11,928 nt of DNA. Origin: Leclercia sp. UBA7405 (GTDB lineage Bacteria; Pseudomonadota; Gammaproteobacteria; Enterobacterales; Enterobacteriaceae). Below, one piece after another: positions 1-6,951 of this stretch. How positions within the stretch are numbered: position 1 is the first letter of the stretch; every line of letters begins with the position of its first letter. The notes beneath the pieces are model-generated. The model had not been told where the DNA came from and searched no databases. It saw only the letters and a program-made list of their open reading frames with translations. A program made the translations under genes and the position numbers. The stretch spans positions 5,336 through 17,263 of the forward strand of contig DKMV01000127.1 of assembly GCA_002469605.1 (NCBI GenBank), written 5' to 3'.

Positions 1-7
1 TCATCAT
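1..7 (-). CDS. Possible 5' end of a leftward gene, ybgS by synteny (partial)
   Basis: Read on the minus strand, the window edge shows a good ribosome-binding site AGGAG (complement of 12-16) followed by two adjacent ATG codons at 7-5 and 4-2. The second ATG has the better 7-nt spacing from the AGGAG. Only the first two or three codons lie in the window, so the product cannot be identified from sequence. In E. coli the gene divergent from aroG at this place is ybgS, a small exported protein, and that is the only reason for the name. The alternative is a chance RBS-ATG pair. Confidence 0.35.
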
Positions 8-121
8 TATGCTCCTGTAATCAATGAAAGCTGCTGTTTGAAACCCGATGCTGCAGTTTGACGCAAAGATGTTCCGGCGAAATTTAATTTCACCCAAAGG
101 TCGTCCGGAAGAGATAAATAA

Positions 122-150
122 TGTAAGCGAACCATTCCTCAGTGCTTACA
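122..150. repeat. Inverted repeat TGTAAGC-N15-GCTTACA upstream of aroG
   Basis: Perfect 7-bp arms at 122-128 and 144-150 are separated by 15 bases. The arms resemble TyrR half-sites (TGTAAA/TTTACA), but the spacing is far wider than the 6 bases of a TyrR box, so it is not a canonical operator. It lies between the presumed divergent gene and the aroG promoter. The function is unknown. Confidence 0.5.
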
Positions 151-175
151 AGTAAAAGCCTAGTTGAGAACCCTA

Positions 176-202
176 TAAATGCAAATTTCACGCGTGCATT
201 TA
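176..202. repeat. Inverted repeat TAAATGCA-N11-TGCATTTA upstream of aroG
   Basis: Perfect 8-bp arms at 176-183 and 195-202 with an 11-bp spacer. This dyad ends 14 bp before the predicted aroG -35 box, a position suited to an operator or activator site. I do not recognise it as the site of a named regulator. Confidence 0.5.
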
Positions 203-216
203 AGATGCCGCCTGAA

Positions 217-245
217 TTTACACTCCGGGCGCAACGGGATAAATT
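217..245 (+). promoter_or_regulatory. Predicted aroG promoter with half of a TyrR box at the -35
   Basis: A -35 hexamer TTTACA (217-222) is followed after 17 bp by a -10 hexamer TAAATT (240-245), giving a start near 252 and a leader of about 44 nt. As I recall, E. coli aroG uses the same layout (TTTACA, 17 bp, TAGATT), with TTTACA also serving as the right half of the TyrR box TGTAAA-N6-TTTACA. Here the right half is intact, but 205-210 in the left half reads ATGCCG and lacks the conserved G. Phenylalanine-TyrR repression may therefore be weakened or placed elsewhere. The promoter call is good; the regulatory reading is inference. Confidence 0.6.
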
Positions 246-295
246 GGGCGGGTTGTGCCCGACGCGCGTTGGGCCAGAAATAAATGGAATGATTA

Positions 296-1348
296 ATGAA
301 TTACCAGAACGATGATTTACGCATTCGGGATATCAAAGAGCTGCTGCCTCCCGTTGCGCTGCTGGAAAAATTTCCCGCAACCGATAATGCCGCTCGCACC
401 GTTGCCCGCGCCCGCGACGCTATCCATCAGATTTTGCAGGGCCAGGACGATCGCCTGCTGGTGGTGATTGGCCCCTGTTCGATTCACGATCCGCAGGCGG
501 CAAAAGAGTACGCCTCGCGCCTGCTGAAGCTGCGTGATGAACTGAAAGGCGAGCTGGAAGTGGTGATGCGCGTCTATTTTGAAAAGCCGCGCACCACCGT
601 GGGCTGGAAAGGGCTGATTAACGATCCGCATATGGATAACAGCTTCCAGATTAACGATGGTCTGCGTATCGCACGCAAGCTGCTGCTGGATATCAACGAC
701 AGCGGCCTGCCGGCAGCGGGGGAGTTCCTCGATATGATCACCCCACAGTATCTTGCCGATCTGATGAGCTGGGGCGCTATCGGTGCCCGTACCACCGAAT
801 CTCAGGTGCACCGCGAGCTGGCATCCGGTCTCTCCTGCCCGGTAGGCTTCAAAAACGGCACTGATGGCACCATTAAGGTGGCTATCGACGCCATCAACGC
901 CGCCGGGGCGCCGCACTGCTTCCTGTCAGTGACCAAATGGGGCCACTCCGCCATCGTCAATACCAGCGGGAACGGCGATTGCCATATTATTCTGCGCGGC
1001 GGTAAAGAGCCGAACTACAGCGCTAAGCACGTGGCGGAAGTGAAGACCGGTCTGCAAAAAGCGGGTCTGTCCTCGCAGGTGATGATCGACTTCAGCCATG
1101 CCAACTCCAGCAAGCAGTTTAAAAAGCAGATGGAAGTAGGCGCCGACGTCTGCCAGCAGATTGCCGGCGGCGAAAACGCGATTATCGGCGTGATGATCGA
1201 AAGCCATCTGGTTGAAGGTAACCAGAGTCTGGAAAGCGGCGAGCCGCTGGTCTATGGCAAGAGCGTCACCGACGCCTGCATTGGCTGGGAAGATACCGAC
1301 ACGCTGCTGCGCGAGCTGGCTCAGGCCGTGAAGGCACGCCGCGGTTAA
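296..1348 (+). CDS. aroG: 3-deoxy-7-phosphoheptulonate (DAHP) synthase, Phe-sensitive
   Basis: This cytoplasmic enzyme joins phosphoenolpyruvate and erythrose 4-phosphate into DAHP, the committed step of the shikimate pathway to Phe, Tyr, Trp and folate precursors. The 350-residue length equals E. coli AroG. The metal ligands expected for the family are present at C61 (in GPCSIHDP), H268 (in DFSHANSS), E302 (in ESHLVEGNQ) and D326. PEP and phosphate contacts are carried by KPRTTVGWKG (97-106) and GARTTESQVHRE (163-174). Asp146, Pro150 and Ser180, positions known from feedback-resistant E. coli AroG mutants, are all wild type, so Phe inhibition should be intact. The ATG at 296 gives the canonical N-terminus MNYQNDDLRI behind a weak GGAA ribosome-binding site. 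The gene stands alone, has its own promoter and ends at a shared bidirectional terminator. AroF or AroH is excluded by the near-identity to AroG. Confidence 0.98.
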   Translation: MNYQNDDLRIRDIKELLPPVALLEKFPATDNAARTVARARDAIHQILQGQDDRLLVVIGPCSIHDPQAAKEYASRLLKLRDELKGELEVVMRVYFEKPRTTVGWKGLINDPHMDNSFQINDGLRIARKLLLDINDSGLPAAGEFLDMITPQYLADLMSWGAIGARTTESQVHRELASGLSCPVGFKNGTDGTIKVAIDAINAAGAPHCFLSVTKWGHSAIVNTSGNGDCHIILRGGKEPNYSAKHVAEVKTGLQKAGLSSQVMIDFSHANSSKQFKKQMEVGADVCQQIAGGENAIIGVMIESHLVEGNQSLESGEPLVYGKSVTDACIGWEDTDTLLRELAQAVKARRG

Positions 1349-1364
1349 GCCTGCAACAGGCAAT

Positions 1365-1395
1365 AAAAAAGCGTGGAAGGCTCCACGCTTTTTTT
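1365..1395. terminator. Bidirectional intrinsic terminator between aroG and gpmA
   Basis: A perfect 13-bp stem pairs 1365-1377 with 1382-1394 around a 4-base loop (AGGC). The stem core is GCGTGGA/TCCACGC. It is flanked by A6 on the left and T7 (1389-1395) on the right, so it has a U-tract in both directions. It can end both aroG (stop 17 nt upstream) and the converging gpmA (stop 16 nt away on the other side). Confidence 0.93.
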
Positions 1396-1410
1396 ACGTC
1401 TGGCGAAAAA

Positions 1411-2163
1411 TTACTTCGCTTTACCCTGGTTAGCTACCGCCGCGGCTTTAGCCGCGATTTCGTCAGCGTTACCCAGATAGTAGTGTTTGACTGGCTTGAA
1501 GTTTTCGTCGAACTCGTACACCAGCGGCACGCCGGTCGGGATGTTCAGCTCGAGGATTTCGTCTTCGCCCATGTTATCCAGATACTTCACCAGCGCGCGC
1601 AGGGAGTTACCGTGAGCGGCGATGATCACGCGCTCACCGCTTTTCAGGCGCGGCAGAATGGTTTCGTTCCAGTAAGGCACAACGCGGTCGATGGTCAGCG
1701 CCAGGCTCTCGGTAGTTGGCAGCTCAGCATCGGTCAGTGAGGCGTAACGCGGATCGTGGCCCGGATAACGCTCGTCATCTTTGGTCAGCTCCGGCGGGGT
1801 CACAGCAAAACCACGACGCCACTGTTTAACCTGCTCGTCACCGTATTTTTCAGCGGTTTCGGCTTTGTTCAGACCCTGCAGCGCACCGTAGTGACGCTCG
1901 TTCAGTTTCCAGGATTTCTCAACCGGCAGCCAGGCCTGATCCAGCTCGTCCAGAACATTCCACAGAGTGTGGATGGCACGTTTCAGCACGGAGGTATAAG
2001 CAAAGTCAAAGCTAAAGCCTTCGGCTTTCAGCAGCTTACCGGCTGCCTTAGCTTCGCCAACGCCTTTTTCAGACAGATCAACGTCATACCAACCGGTGAA
2101 GCGGTTTTCATTGTTCCACTGGCTTTCGCCGTGACGTACCAGAACCAGCTTAGTTGTAGCCAT
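1411..2163 (-). CDS. gpmA: 2,3-bisphosphoglycerate-dependent phosphoglycerate mutase
   Basis: This enzyme interconverts 3- and 2-phosphoglycerate in glycolysis and gluconeogenesis. At 250 residues it matches E. coli GpmA. The phosphohistidine motif LVRHGES holds R10 and catalytic H11. The second catalytic histidine is H184 in [10 protein letters not shown]62 and E89 (in LNERHYG) complete the phosphate pocket. The ATG at 2163 has a GAGGAG-type ribosome-binding site and gives the expected [12 protein letters not shown] start. It is transcribed leftward, convergent with aroG, from its own promoter near 2327-2356 that overlaps a Fur box. The predicted leader of about 155 nt contains a large palindrome. 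The cofactor-independent enzyme GpmI is an unrelated family, so the assignment is secure. Confidence 0.98.
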   Translation of the reverse strand: MATTKLVLVRHGESQWNNENRFTGWYDVDLSEKGVGEAKAAGKLLKAEGFSFDFAYTSVLKRAIHTLWNVLDELDQAWLPVEKSWKLNERHYGALQGLNKAETAEKYGDEQVKQWRRGFAVTPPELTKDDERYPGHDPRYASLTDAELPTTESLALTIDRVVPYWNETILPRLKSGERVIIAAHGNSLRALVKYLDNMGEDEILELNIPTGVPLVYEFDENFKPVKHYYLGNADEIAAKAAAVANQGKAK

Positions 2164-2202
2164 ATAAATCTCCTCACAAGCCTTGTACGCTTCATCCTTC
2201 AG

Positions 2203-2290
2203 GCTGTCTCAGCGTTGGCTGCGCCCTCTACTCTCTGTCACATAGCTATCTATGCTCCAGAGATTTCAGGCCTTGCCGCCTTGATACAGC
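2203..2290. repeat. 88-bp imperfect palindromic element in the gpmA leader
   Basis: The two ends are complementary: GCTGT at 2203-2207 pairs with ACAGC at 2286-2290. Further blocks pair inward: TCA 2209-2211 with 2282-2284, GGC 2217-2219 with GCC 2275-2277, GCC 2223-2225 with GGC 2269-2271, TCTCTG 2232-2237 with CAGAGA 2258-2263, and CATAG 2241-2245 with CTATG 2250-2254 around a 4-base loop. It would fold as one long interrupted hairpin in RNA or cruciform DNA. Pieces such as GCGTTGGCTGCGC and TTGCCGCCTT recall, from memory, a family of roughly 100-bp dispersed intergenic palindromes in Enterobacteriaceae. It codes for nothing visible and lies between the gpmA promoter and gene. Confidence 0.75.
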
Positions 2291-2310
2291 ATAAATGATT
2301 TTGCGTAATG

Positions 2311-2329
2311 AATGATAACAATTCTCATT
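2311..2329. promoter_or_regulatory. Fur box overlapping the gpmA promoter
   Basis: The 19-bp sequence AATGATAACAATTCTCATT is a dyad centred on 2320, with 7 of 9 arm positions complementary, and it closely matches the Fur consensus of alternating GATAAT-type hexamers. It covers the predicted start site and touches the -10 box, the usual geometry for iron-Fur repression. Fur control of gpmA is reported for E. coli, which supports the call. Confidence 0.8.
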
Positions 2330-2356
2330 ATATTGCCGTGACGATGCCAGCGGCAA
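2327..2356 (-). promoter_or_regulatory. gpmA promoter
   Basis: On the minus strand a perfect -10 box TATAAT (complement of 2327-2332) lies 18 bp from a -35-like TTGCCG (complement of 2351-2356), predicting a start near 2320. The TTGCCG/CGGCAA pair (2333-2338 and 2351-2356) is itself a 6-bp inverted repeat with a 12-bp spacer. The leader of about 155 nt includes the 88-bp palindrome. No better promoter is visible between the palindrome and the gene. Confidence 0.7.
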
Positions 2357-2376
2357 CGCTTAACCATAACCATAGC

Positions 2377-2447
2377 GAAAATAGCGGCCCAGTGTAAGCT
2401 GCTTGTGAATCAGGGGTTATGTTTTGTCGATAAATGGCGCTATTTTC
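2377..2447. repeat. 10-bp inverted-repeat pair between gpmA and galM
   Basis: GAAAATAGCG (2377-2386) and its exact complement CGCTATTTTC (2438-2447) are separated by 51 bp. They sit in the noncoding gap upstream of the gpmA promoter and just past the galM terminator. I know no function; it could be a worn repeat element or distant operator halves. Confidence 0.45.
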
Positions 2448-2459
2448 AGCAAAAAGGCT

Positions 2460-2484
2460 AAAAAAAGCCCTCCGTCAGGAGGGC
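2460..2484 (-). terminator. Intrinsic terminator of the gal operon, after galM
   Basis: Read leftward, GCCCTCC and GGAGGGC pair as a perfect 7-bp GC-rich stem (2478-2484 with 2467-2473) around a 4-base loop. Seven U residues follow (complement of 2460-2466). It begins 5 nt beyond the galM stop codon. Confidence 0.92.
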
Positions 2485-2489
2485 CATAA

Positions 2490-3530
2490 TCAGTGCGCGA
2501 TAAAGTGATATTCCGTCAGGCTGCGGTAAGTCTCGCCGGGACGCAGGACACAGTCCGGCTGCGGCCACTCTGCGTGGTTAGGGCTGTCGGGCAGAAACTC
2601 GCTCTCCAGCGCCACTCCTTGCCAGGCGCTGTAATCGCCATGCTCACGCGCCGGCGTACCCTCCAGGTAGTTCCCCGAATAGAACTGCAGGGCAGGTGCG
2701 CTGGTGTAGACCGTCATCTGCAGCTGTTTATCTTCAGACCAGAGATGGGCGGCGGGCTGGGTTACGTCGCCTTTTGCCTGTAACAGGAAGGCGTGATCGT
2801 AGCCTTTCACTTTGCGCTGATCGTCATCGCTGAGGAAATCCTGAGCAATAGGCTTCGCCGTGAGGAAGTCGAAACTGGTGCCCGCCACCGGCTTTAGGCC
2901 CTCGTGCGGAATGCCCATTTCGTCTACCGGCAGATACGCATCGGCCAGCAGCTGCAGGGTGTGACCGCGCACATCGCTCTGATCGCCATCGAGGTTGAAG
3001 TAGGCGTGGTTGGTCAGGTTGACCGGGCAGGGTTTATCCACAGTAGCGCCGTATTCAATAGCAATGCGGTTATCTTCCGTCAGGCGGAAATGGGCGCTTG
3101 CGGAGAGATTGCCCGGAAAACCCTGATCGCCGTCGGTGGACTCAAGGGCAAAGAGCACTTCGCTGTCGTTCTGCTGCACAATGCGCCAGCGGCGTTTATC
3201 GAAGCCTTCCGGACCGCCGTGCAGCTGGTTGGGGCCCTGGCTTGGCGTCAGGGGATATTCCACGCCGTCCAGCGTAAAGCGGCTGCCGGCGATGCGGTTA
3301 GCATAGCGGCCAACCGAGGCGCCAAGATAGGCGGTCTGCTCGGGATACTGCTCCGGCGAGGCGCAGCCCAGCAGGGTTTCACGCACGCTCTCATCGCTCA
3401 TACGCACGCGAGCAGAGAGAAGTGTCGCACCCCAGTCCATCACTGTGACCACCATCCCTGCGCTATTGCGCAGGGTGATCAGGCGGTACGGCAGGCCATC
3501 CGGGGCGAGGGTCGGGGTTTCATTCAGCAC
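2490..3530 (-). CDS. galM: Galactose mutarotase (aldose 1-epimerase)
   Basis: It interconverts the beta and alpha anomers of galactose so that galactokinase receives its alpha-D-galactose substrate. The 346-residue protein matches E. coli GalM along its length. Catalytic H104 (in [15 protein letters not shown]), H175 (in [11 protein letters not shown]) and E309 (in VALESEF) are all present, with the substrate-binding aspartate D245 in KGYDHAF. Translation starts at a GTG (3530-3528) inside the end of galK, overlapping that gene by 7 bp, which points to translational coupling. The start gives the N-terminus [12 protein letters not shown], as in E. coli. It is the last gene of galETKM and is followed directly by a strong intrinsic terminator. 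Confidence 0.97.
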   Translation of the reverse strand: MLNETPTLAPDGLPYRLITLRNSAGMVVTVMDWGATLLSARVRMSDESVRETLLGCASPEQYPEQTAYLGASVGRYANRIAGSRFTLDGVEYPLTPSQGPNQLHGGPEGFDKRRWRIVQQNDSEVLFALESTDGDQGFPGNLSASAHFRLTEDNRIAIEYGATVDKPCPVNLTNHAYFNLDGDQSDVRGHTLQLLADAYLPVDEMGIPHEGLKPVAGTSFDFLTAKPIAQDFLSDDDQRKVKGYDHAFLLQAKGDVTQPAAHLWSEDKQLQMTVYTSAPALQFYSGNYLEGTPAREHGDYSAWQGVALESEFLPDSPNHAEWPQPDCVLRPGETYRSLTEYHFIAH

Positions 3531-4672
3531 TGGCCAGCTCCTTGTGAGGCGTTGCAGACGTAGAAGGTCTCTTTGATACCGGTTTTGGCTTCGTACTGCG
3601 CTTCCACCGCTTTTTGTACCGCAGGGACTAAATCTTCCGGCACCAGCGCCACGATGCAGCCGCCGAAGCCGCCGCCGGTCATGCGCACGCCGCCCCGATC
3701 GCCGATAGTCTCTTTCACAATCTCCACCAGGGTATCGATTTGCGGAACGGTGATTTCAAAATCATCGCGCATCGAGGCGTGGGATTCGGCCATCAGTTCG
3801 CCCATCCGCTTCAGATCGCCCTGTTCCAGCGCCGAGGCGGCCTCGACGGTACGTGCGTTTTCGGTCAGCACGTGACGCACGCGTTTGGCAACCACCGGAT
3901 CCAGCTCGCTGGCCACTTTGTTGAACTCTTCCAGAGAGACATCGCGCAGCGCCGGCTGCTGGAAGAAGCGCGCGCCGGTCTCGCACTGCTGGCGGCGGGT
4001 GTTGTATTCGCTGCCCACCAGGGTGCGTTTGAAATTACTGTTGATGATAATGACCGCCGCCTCTTTGGGCAGCGAAACCGCTTTGGTTCCCAGCGAGCGG
4101 CAGTCGATCAGCAGCGCATGGTCTTTTTTACCCAGCGCCGAGATCAGCTGATCCATAATGCCGCAGTTGCAGCCCACGAACTGGTTTTCGGCTTCCTGAC
4201 CGTTGAGGGCGATTTGCGCCCCGTCCAGCGGCAGATGATAAAGCTGCTGGAAGACGGTACCCACCGCCACTTCAAGGGAAGCCGATGAGCTCAGGCCCGC
4301 CCCCTGGGGGACGTTGCCACTGATGACCATGTCAACGCCGGCGAAATTGTTGTCACGCTGCTGCAGATGCTTTACCACGCCGCGCACGTAGTTAGACCAC
4401 TGCTGATCCGGGTGGGCGATGATGGCCGCGTCGAGAGAAAACTCGTCGCGCTGGTTATCGTAATCGGCGGCGATAACGCGTACCTGGCGATCGTCGCGTT
4501 TGGCGCAGGCAATCACCGTCTGGTAGTCAATGGCGCAGGGCAGCACAAAGCCGTCGTTATAGTCGGTATGCTCACCGATCAGGTTAACGCGGCCTGGGGC
4601 CTGGATGACGTGGGTGGCAGGGTAGCCAAACGTTTCAGCAAACAGGGTCTGGGTTTTCTCTTTCAAACTCAT
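3524..4672 (-). CDS. galK: Galactokinase
   Basis: A GHMP-family kinase that phosphorylates alpha-D-galactose with ATP to galactose 1-phosphate, the entry step of the Leloir pathway. At 382 residues it equals E. coli GalK. The galactokinase signature [12 protein letters not shown] lies at 27-38 and contains catalytic R28. The ATP-binding motif [11 protein letters not shown] is at 122-132, the catalytic base D174 is in CGIMDQ, and the third GHMP motif TGGGFGGC is at 332-339. The ATG at 4672 follows the galT stop by 2 nt, and its ribosome-binding site (GGAG) lies within the last codons of galT. The 3' end overlaps the galM start by 7 bp. In E. coli the small RNA Spot 42 represses galK at this junction; I did not see enough to say whether pairing is kept here. 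Confidence 0.98.
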   Translation of the reverse strand: MSLKEKTQTLFAETFGYPATHVIQAPGRVNLIGEHTDYNDGFVLPCAIDYQTVIACAKRDDRQVRVIAADYDNQRDEFSLDAAIIAHPDQQWSNYVRGVVKHLQQRDNNFAGVDMVISGNVPQGAGLSSSASLEVAVGTVFQQLYHLPLDGAQIALNGQEAENQFVGCNCGIMDQLISALGKKDHALLIDCRSLGTKAVSLPKEAAVIIINSNFKRTLVGSEYNTRRQQCETGARFFQQPALRDVSLEEFNKVASELDPVVAKRVRHVLTENARTVEAASALEQGDLKRMGELMAESHASMRDDFEITVPQIDTLVEIVKETIGDRGGVRMTGGGFGGCIVALVPEDLVPAVQKAVEAQYEAKTGIKETFYVCNASQGAGQC

Positions 4673-4674
4673 TG

Positions 4675-5721
4675 TTATTCTCCGGATTCGCGAAAATGGA
4701 CGTCGCTCACCGCGCGCAGGCGTTCTGCGGCCTGTTCTGCGGTCAGGTCACGCTGGGTTTCCGCCAGCATCTCGTATCCCACCATAAATTTACGCACGGT
4801 AGCCGAGCGCAGCAGCGGGGGATAGAAGTGTGCATGCAACTGCCAGTGCGGGTTCTCTTCGCCATTGAAGGGGGCGCCGTGCCAGCCCATAGAGTAGGGG
4901 AAGGAGCACTGGAAGAGGTTGTCGTAGCGGCTGGTCAGTTTTTTCAGGGCCAGGGCCAGATCGCTGCGCTGCTCGTCGCTCAGATCGGTAATACGCAGCA
5001 CGTGCGCTTTCGGCAGCAGCAGCGTTTCGAACGGCCACGCGGCCCAGTAGGGCACGACCGCCAGCCAGTGTTCGGTCTCGACCACCGTGCGGCTGCCGTC
5101 GGCCAGCTCGCGCTGTACGTAATCCAGCAGCATCGGCGCGTTCTGCTCGGCGAAATACTCCCTTTGCAGCCTGTCTTCGCGCTCAACTTCGTTCGGCAGG
5201 AAGCTGTTCGCCCAGACCTGGCCGTGCGGATGCGGGTTGGAGCAGCCCATTGCCGCGCCTTTATTTTCAAAGACCTGCACCCAGGGGTAGGTCTGGCCCA
5301 GCTCGGCGGTCTGCTCCTGCCAGGTTTTAACCACCTCGGTCAGGGCGGTGACGCTCAGCTCCGGCAGGGTTTTGCTGTGGTCCGGCGAGAAGCAGATCAC
5401 CCGGCTGGTGCCGCGCGCGCTTTCGCAGCGCAGCAGCGGATCGTCGCTTTGCGGCGCATCCGGCGTGTCGGTCATCAGCGCGGCAAAGTCGTTGGTAAAG
5501 ACGTAGGTGCCGGTGTAATCCGGATTTTTATCCCCGGTGACGCGGGTATTGCCCGGGCAGAGGAAACAGTCCGGATCGTGCTGAGGCAGCGTCTGTTTTG
5601 CCGGCGTCTCCTGCGCCCCTTGCCAGGGGCGCTTGGCGCGATGCGGCGAAACCAGAATCCACTGCCCGGTTAACGGGTTATAGCGGCGATGGGGATGATC
5701 GACGGGGTTAAACTGGGTCAT
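4675..5721 (-). CDS. galT: Galactose-1-phosphate uridylyltransferase
   Basis: It exchanges UMP between UDP-glucose and galactose 1-phosphate, giving UDP-galactose and glucose 1-phosphate, through a covalent uridylyl-histidine. The first 60 residues contain zinc ligands C52 and C55 (in DCFLCPG). The others follow at H115 (SPDHSKT) and H164. The nucleophile H166 sits in the HPHGQ motif (SNPHPHGQ). The iron-site residues E182, H281, H296 and H298 (in [10 protein letters not shown]) are also kept. I chose ATG 5721 (348 residues, N-terminus [11 protein letters not shown], as in E. coli). A GTG one codon upstream at 5724 is in frame, but the AAGGA ribosome-binding site and homology favour the ATG. 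It lies 9 nt after galE and 2 nt before galK. Confidence 0.97.
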   Translation of the reverse strand: MTQFNPVDHPHRRYNPLTGQWILVSPHRAKRPWQGAQETPAKQTLPQHDPDCFLCPGNTRVTGDKNPDYTGTYVFTNDFAALMTDTPDAPQSDDPLLRCESARGTSRVICFSPDHSKTLPELSVTALTEVVKTWQEQTAELGQTYPWVQVFENKGAAMGCSNPHPHGQVWANSFLPNEVEREDRLQREYFAEQNAPMLLDYVQRELADGSRTVVETEHWLAVVPYWAAWPFETLLLPKAHVLRITDLSDEQRSDLALALKKLTSRYDNLFQCSFPYSMGWHGAPFNGEENPHWQLHAHFYPPLLRSATVRKFMVGYEMLAETQRDLTAEQAAERLRAVSDVHFRESGE

Positions 5722-5730
5722 CACAAATCC

Positions 5731-6747
5731 TTAATCCGGATACCCCTGCGGGTGGCGGGACTGCCAGCGCCAGGTATCTTGTGCCATTTCATCAAGCGTG
5801 CGGGAAACACGCCAGTTAAGCTCTTTATCGGCTTTGGTCGCGTCTGCCCAGTAGGCAGGCAGATCGCCTTCACGGCGCGGCGCGAAGTGATAGTTCACCG
5901 CTTTGCCGCAGGCTTTGCTGAAGGCGTTCACCACATCCAGCACGCTGCTGCCCACTCCGGCACCGAGGTTATAAACATGCACGCCCGGCTTGTCGGCCAG
6001 CTGCTGCATGGCGGCGACGTGGCCGTCGGCGAGATCCATCACGTGGATGTAGTCGCGCACGCCGGTGCCGTCTTCGGTCGGGTAGTCATTGCCAAAAATC
6101 GCCAGCGAATCGCGGCGGCCCACCGCCACCTGGGCGATATAGGGCATCAGGTTGTTTGGAATACCCTGCGGATCTTCGCCCATATCGCCTGACGGATGGG
6201 CACCGACCGGGTTGAAGTAGCGCAGCAGGGCGATGCTCCAGTCCGGCTGGGCTTTTTGCAGGTCGGTGAGGATCTGCTCCACCATCAGCTTGCTTTTGCC
6301 GTACGGGCTTTGCGGGGTGCCGGTGGGGAAGCTTTCAACGTAAGGGATTTTCGGCTGGTCGCCGTAGACGGTAGCGGAGGAGCTAAAGATAAAGTTTTTT
6401 ACCCCCGCCGCGCGCATGGCAGAGACCAGACGCAGGGTACCGTTAACATTGTTATCGTAGTACTCAAGCGGCTTAGCGACGGATTCGCCAACCGCTTTCA
6501 GGCCCGCGAAATGGATCACCGTATCGATAGCGTGATCGTGGAGAATTTCCGTCATCAGGGCTTCGTTACGAATATCGCCTTCCACGAACGTGGGCTGTTT
6601 TCCGCCGAGGCGCTCGATCACGGACAGCACGCTGCGCTTACTGTTGCACAGGTTATCGAGGATGATGACATCGTGGCCATTTTGCAGCAGTTGCACACAG
6701 GTATGACTTCCAATGTAACCGCTACCACCTGTTACCAGAACTCGCAT
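5731..6747 (-). CDS. galE: UDP-glucose 4-epimerase
   Basis: It interconverts UDP-galactose and UDP-glucose, closing the Leloir cycle and supplying UDP-galactose for surface polysaccharides. It is a short-chain dehydrogenase/reductase with an NAD-binding Rossmann motif TGGSGYIGS at 6-14 and the catalytic triad S124 (FSSSATVYG), Y149 and K153 (SPYGKSK). From ATG 6747 the protein has 338 residues, the same as E. coli GalE, with a GGAG ribosome-binding site 6 nt upstream. The frame stays open to 6855, but that extension would run through the gal promoter and adds a cysteine-rich, non-homologous leader, so I reject it. It is the first gene of galETKM and carries the internal Gal operator within its codons 6-12. 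Confidence 0.98.
   Translation of the reverse strand: MRVLVTGGSGYIGSHTCVQLLQNGHDVIILDNLCNSKRSVLSVIERLGGKQPTFVEGDIRNEALMTEILHDHAIDTVIHFAGLKAVGESVAKPLEYYDNNVNGTLRLVSAMRAAGVKNFIFSSSATVYGDQPKIPYVESFPTGTPQSPYGKSKLMVEQILTDLQKAQPDWSIALLRYFNPVGAHPSGDMGEDPQGIPNNLMPYIAQVAVGRRDSLAIFGNDYPTEDGTGVRDYIHVMDLADGHVAAMQQLADKPGVHVYNLGAGVGSSVLDVVNAFSKACGKAVNYHFAPRREGDLPAYWADATKADKELNWRVSRTLDEMAQDTWRWQSRHPQGYPD
6713..6728 (-). promoter_or_regulatory. Internal galactose operator OI, inside galE
   Basis: The minus strand reads GTGGTAGCGGTTACAT, which as I recall is identical to the E. coli internal operator. It is centred at +53.5 relative to the predicted P1 start and lies 113 bp centre to centre from the external operator. 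GalR (and GalS) dimers on both operators would form the HU-dependent repression loop. The bases double as codons for the Rossmann motif of GalE. Confidence 0.93.
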
Positions 6748-6772
6748 ATTTCGCTCCATTAGGCTTATGGTA

Positions 6773-6790
6773 TGTATTAACCATAGCATA
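6773..6790 (-). promoter_or_regulatory. Overlapping gal promoters P1 and P2
   Basis: On the minus strand the -10 elements TATGCTA (P2, complement of 6784-6790) and TATGGTT (P1, complement of 6779-6785) overlap by two bases, as in E. coli. P1 is expected to start at 6773, giving a 26-nt leader before galE. Neither promoter has a good -35 box, which fits activation of P1 by CRP-cAMP. Confidence 0.88.
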
Positions 6791-6803
6791 ACAGAGACGC
6801 AAA

Positions 6804-6825
6804 AAGTGTGACATGGGATAAAATA
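6804..6825 (-). promoter_or_regulatory. CRP-cAMP site of the gal operon
   Basis: The strong half-site TGTGA (plus strand 6807-6811) and an AT-rich weak half (6818-6822) are separated by 6 bp and centred at 6814.5. This is 41.5 bp upstream of P1, the class II activator position known for E. coli gal. CRP would activate P1 and repress P2. Confidence 0.85.
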
Positions 6826-6841
6826 GTGGAATCGCTTACAC
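6826..6841 (-). promoter_or_regulatory. External galactose operator OE
   Basis: The minus strand reads GTGTAAGCGATTCCAC, one base different from the E. coli external operator as I recall it (GTGTAAACGATTCCAC). It directly abuts the CRP site and is centred 60.5 bp upstream of P1, so GalR bound here can repress P1 and take part in looping with the operator inside galE. Confidence 0.93.
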
Positions 6842-6920
6842 TGCTGCGTTTTCACCTTTCTGGCATCGTTAAGGTGATTTTAAATCAATGCGATAGCTTT
6901 GTATTGATGCAGGTTATCTG

Positions 6921-6944
6921 AAAAAGCGGGGAGCACCTCCCCGC
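6921..6944 (-). terminator. Intrinsic terminator after modF
   Basis: Read leftward, GCGGGGAG (complement of 6937-6944) pairs perfectly with CTCCCCGC (complement of 6926-6933) around a 3-base loop, followed by five U residues (complement of 6921-6925). It lies 7 nt past the modF stop and insulates modEF from the gal promoters. Confidence 0.9.
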
Positions 6945-6951
6945 GGAGGGG

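Noticed and set aside
122..139. TyrR box reading TGTAAG-N6-ATTCCT
   Set aside because: It keeps the G-N14-C pair, but the right half matches TTTACA poorly, so the support is too weak to call an operator.
317..916. Open frame of 199 codons antisense to aroG
   Set aside because: It is a shadow of the aroG reading frame with no family features and no promoter or ribosome-binding site.
4672..5673. Open frame of 333 codons on the plus strand, antisense to galT
   Set aside because: It mirrors galT codons in GC-rich DNA and has no recognisable domain or ribosome-binding site. galT itself has every active-site residue.
6748..6855. In-frame upstream extension of galE adding 36 residues
   Set aside because: It runs through the P1 and P2 promoters, the CRP site and most of the external operator. 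The added peptide has no likeness to GalE, and a good ribosome-binding site precedes the ATG at 6747.
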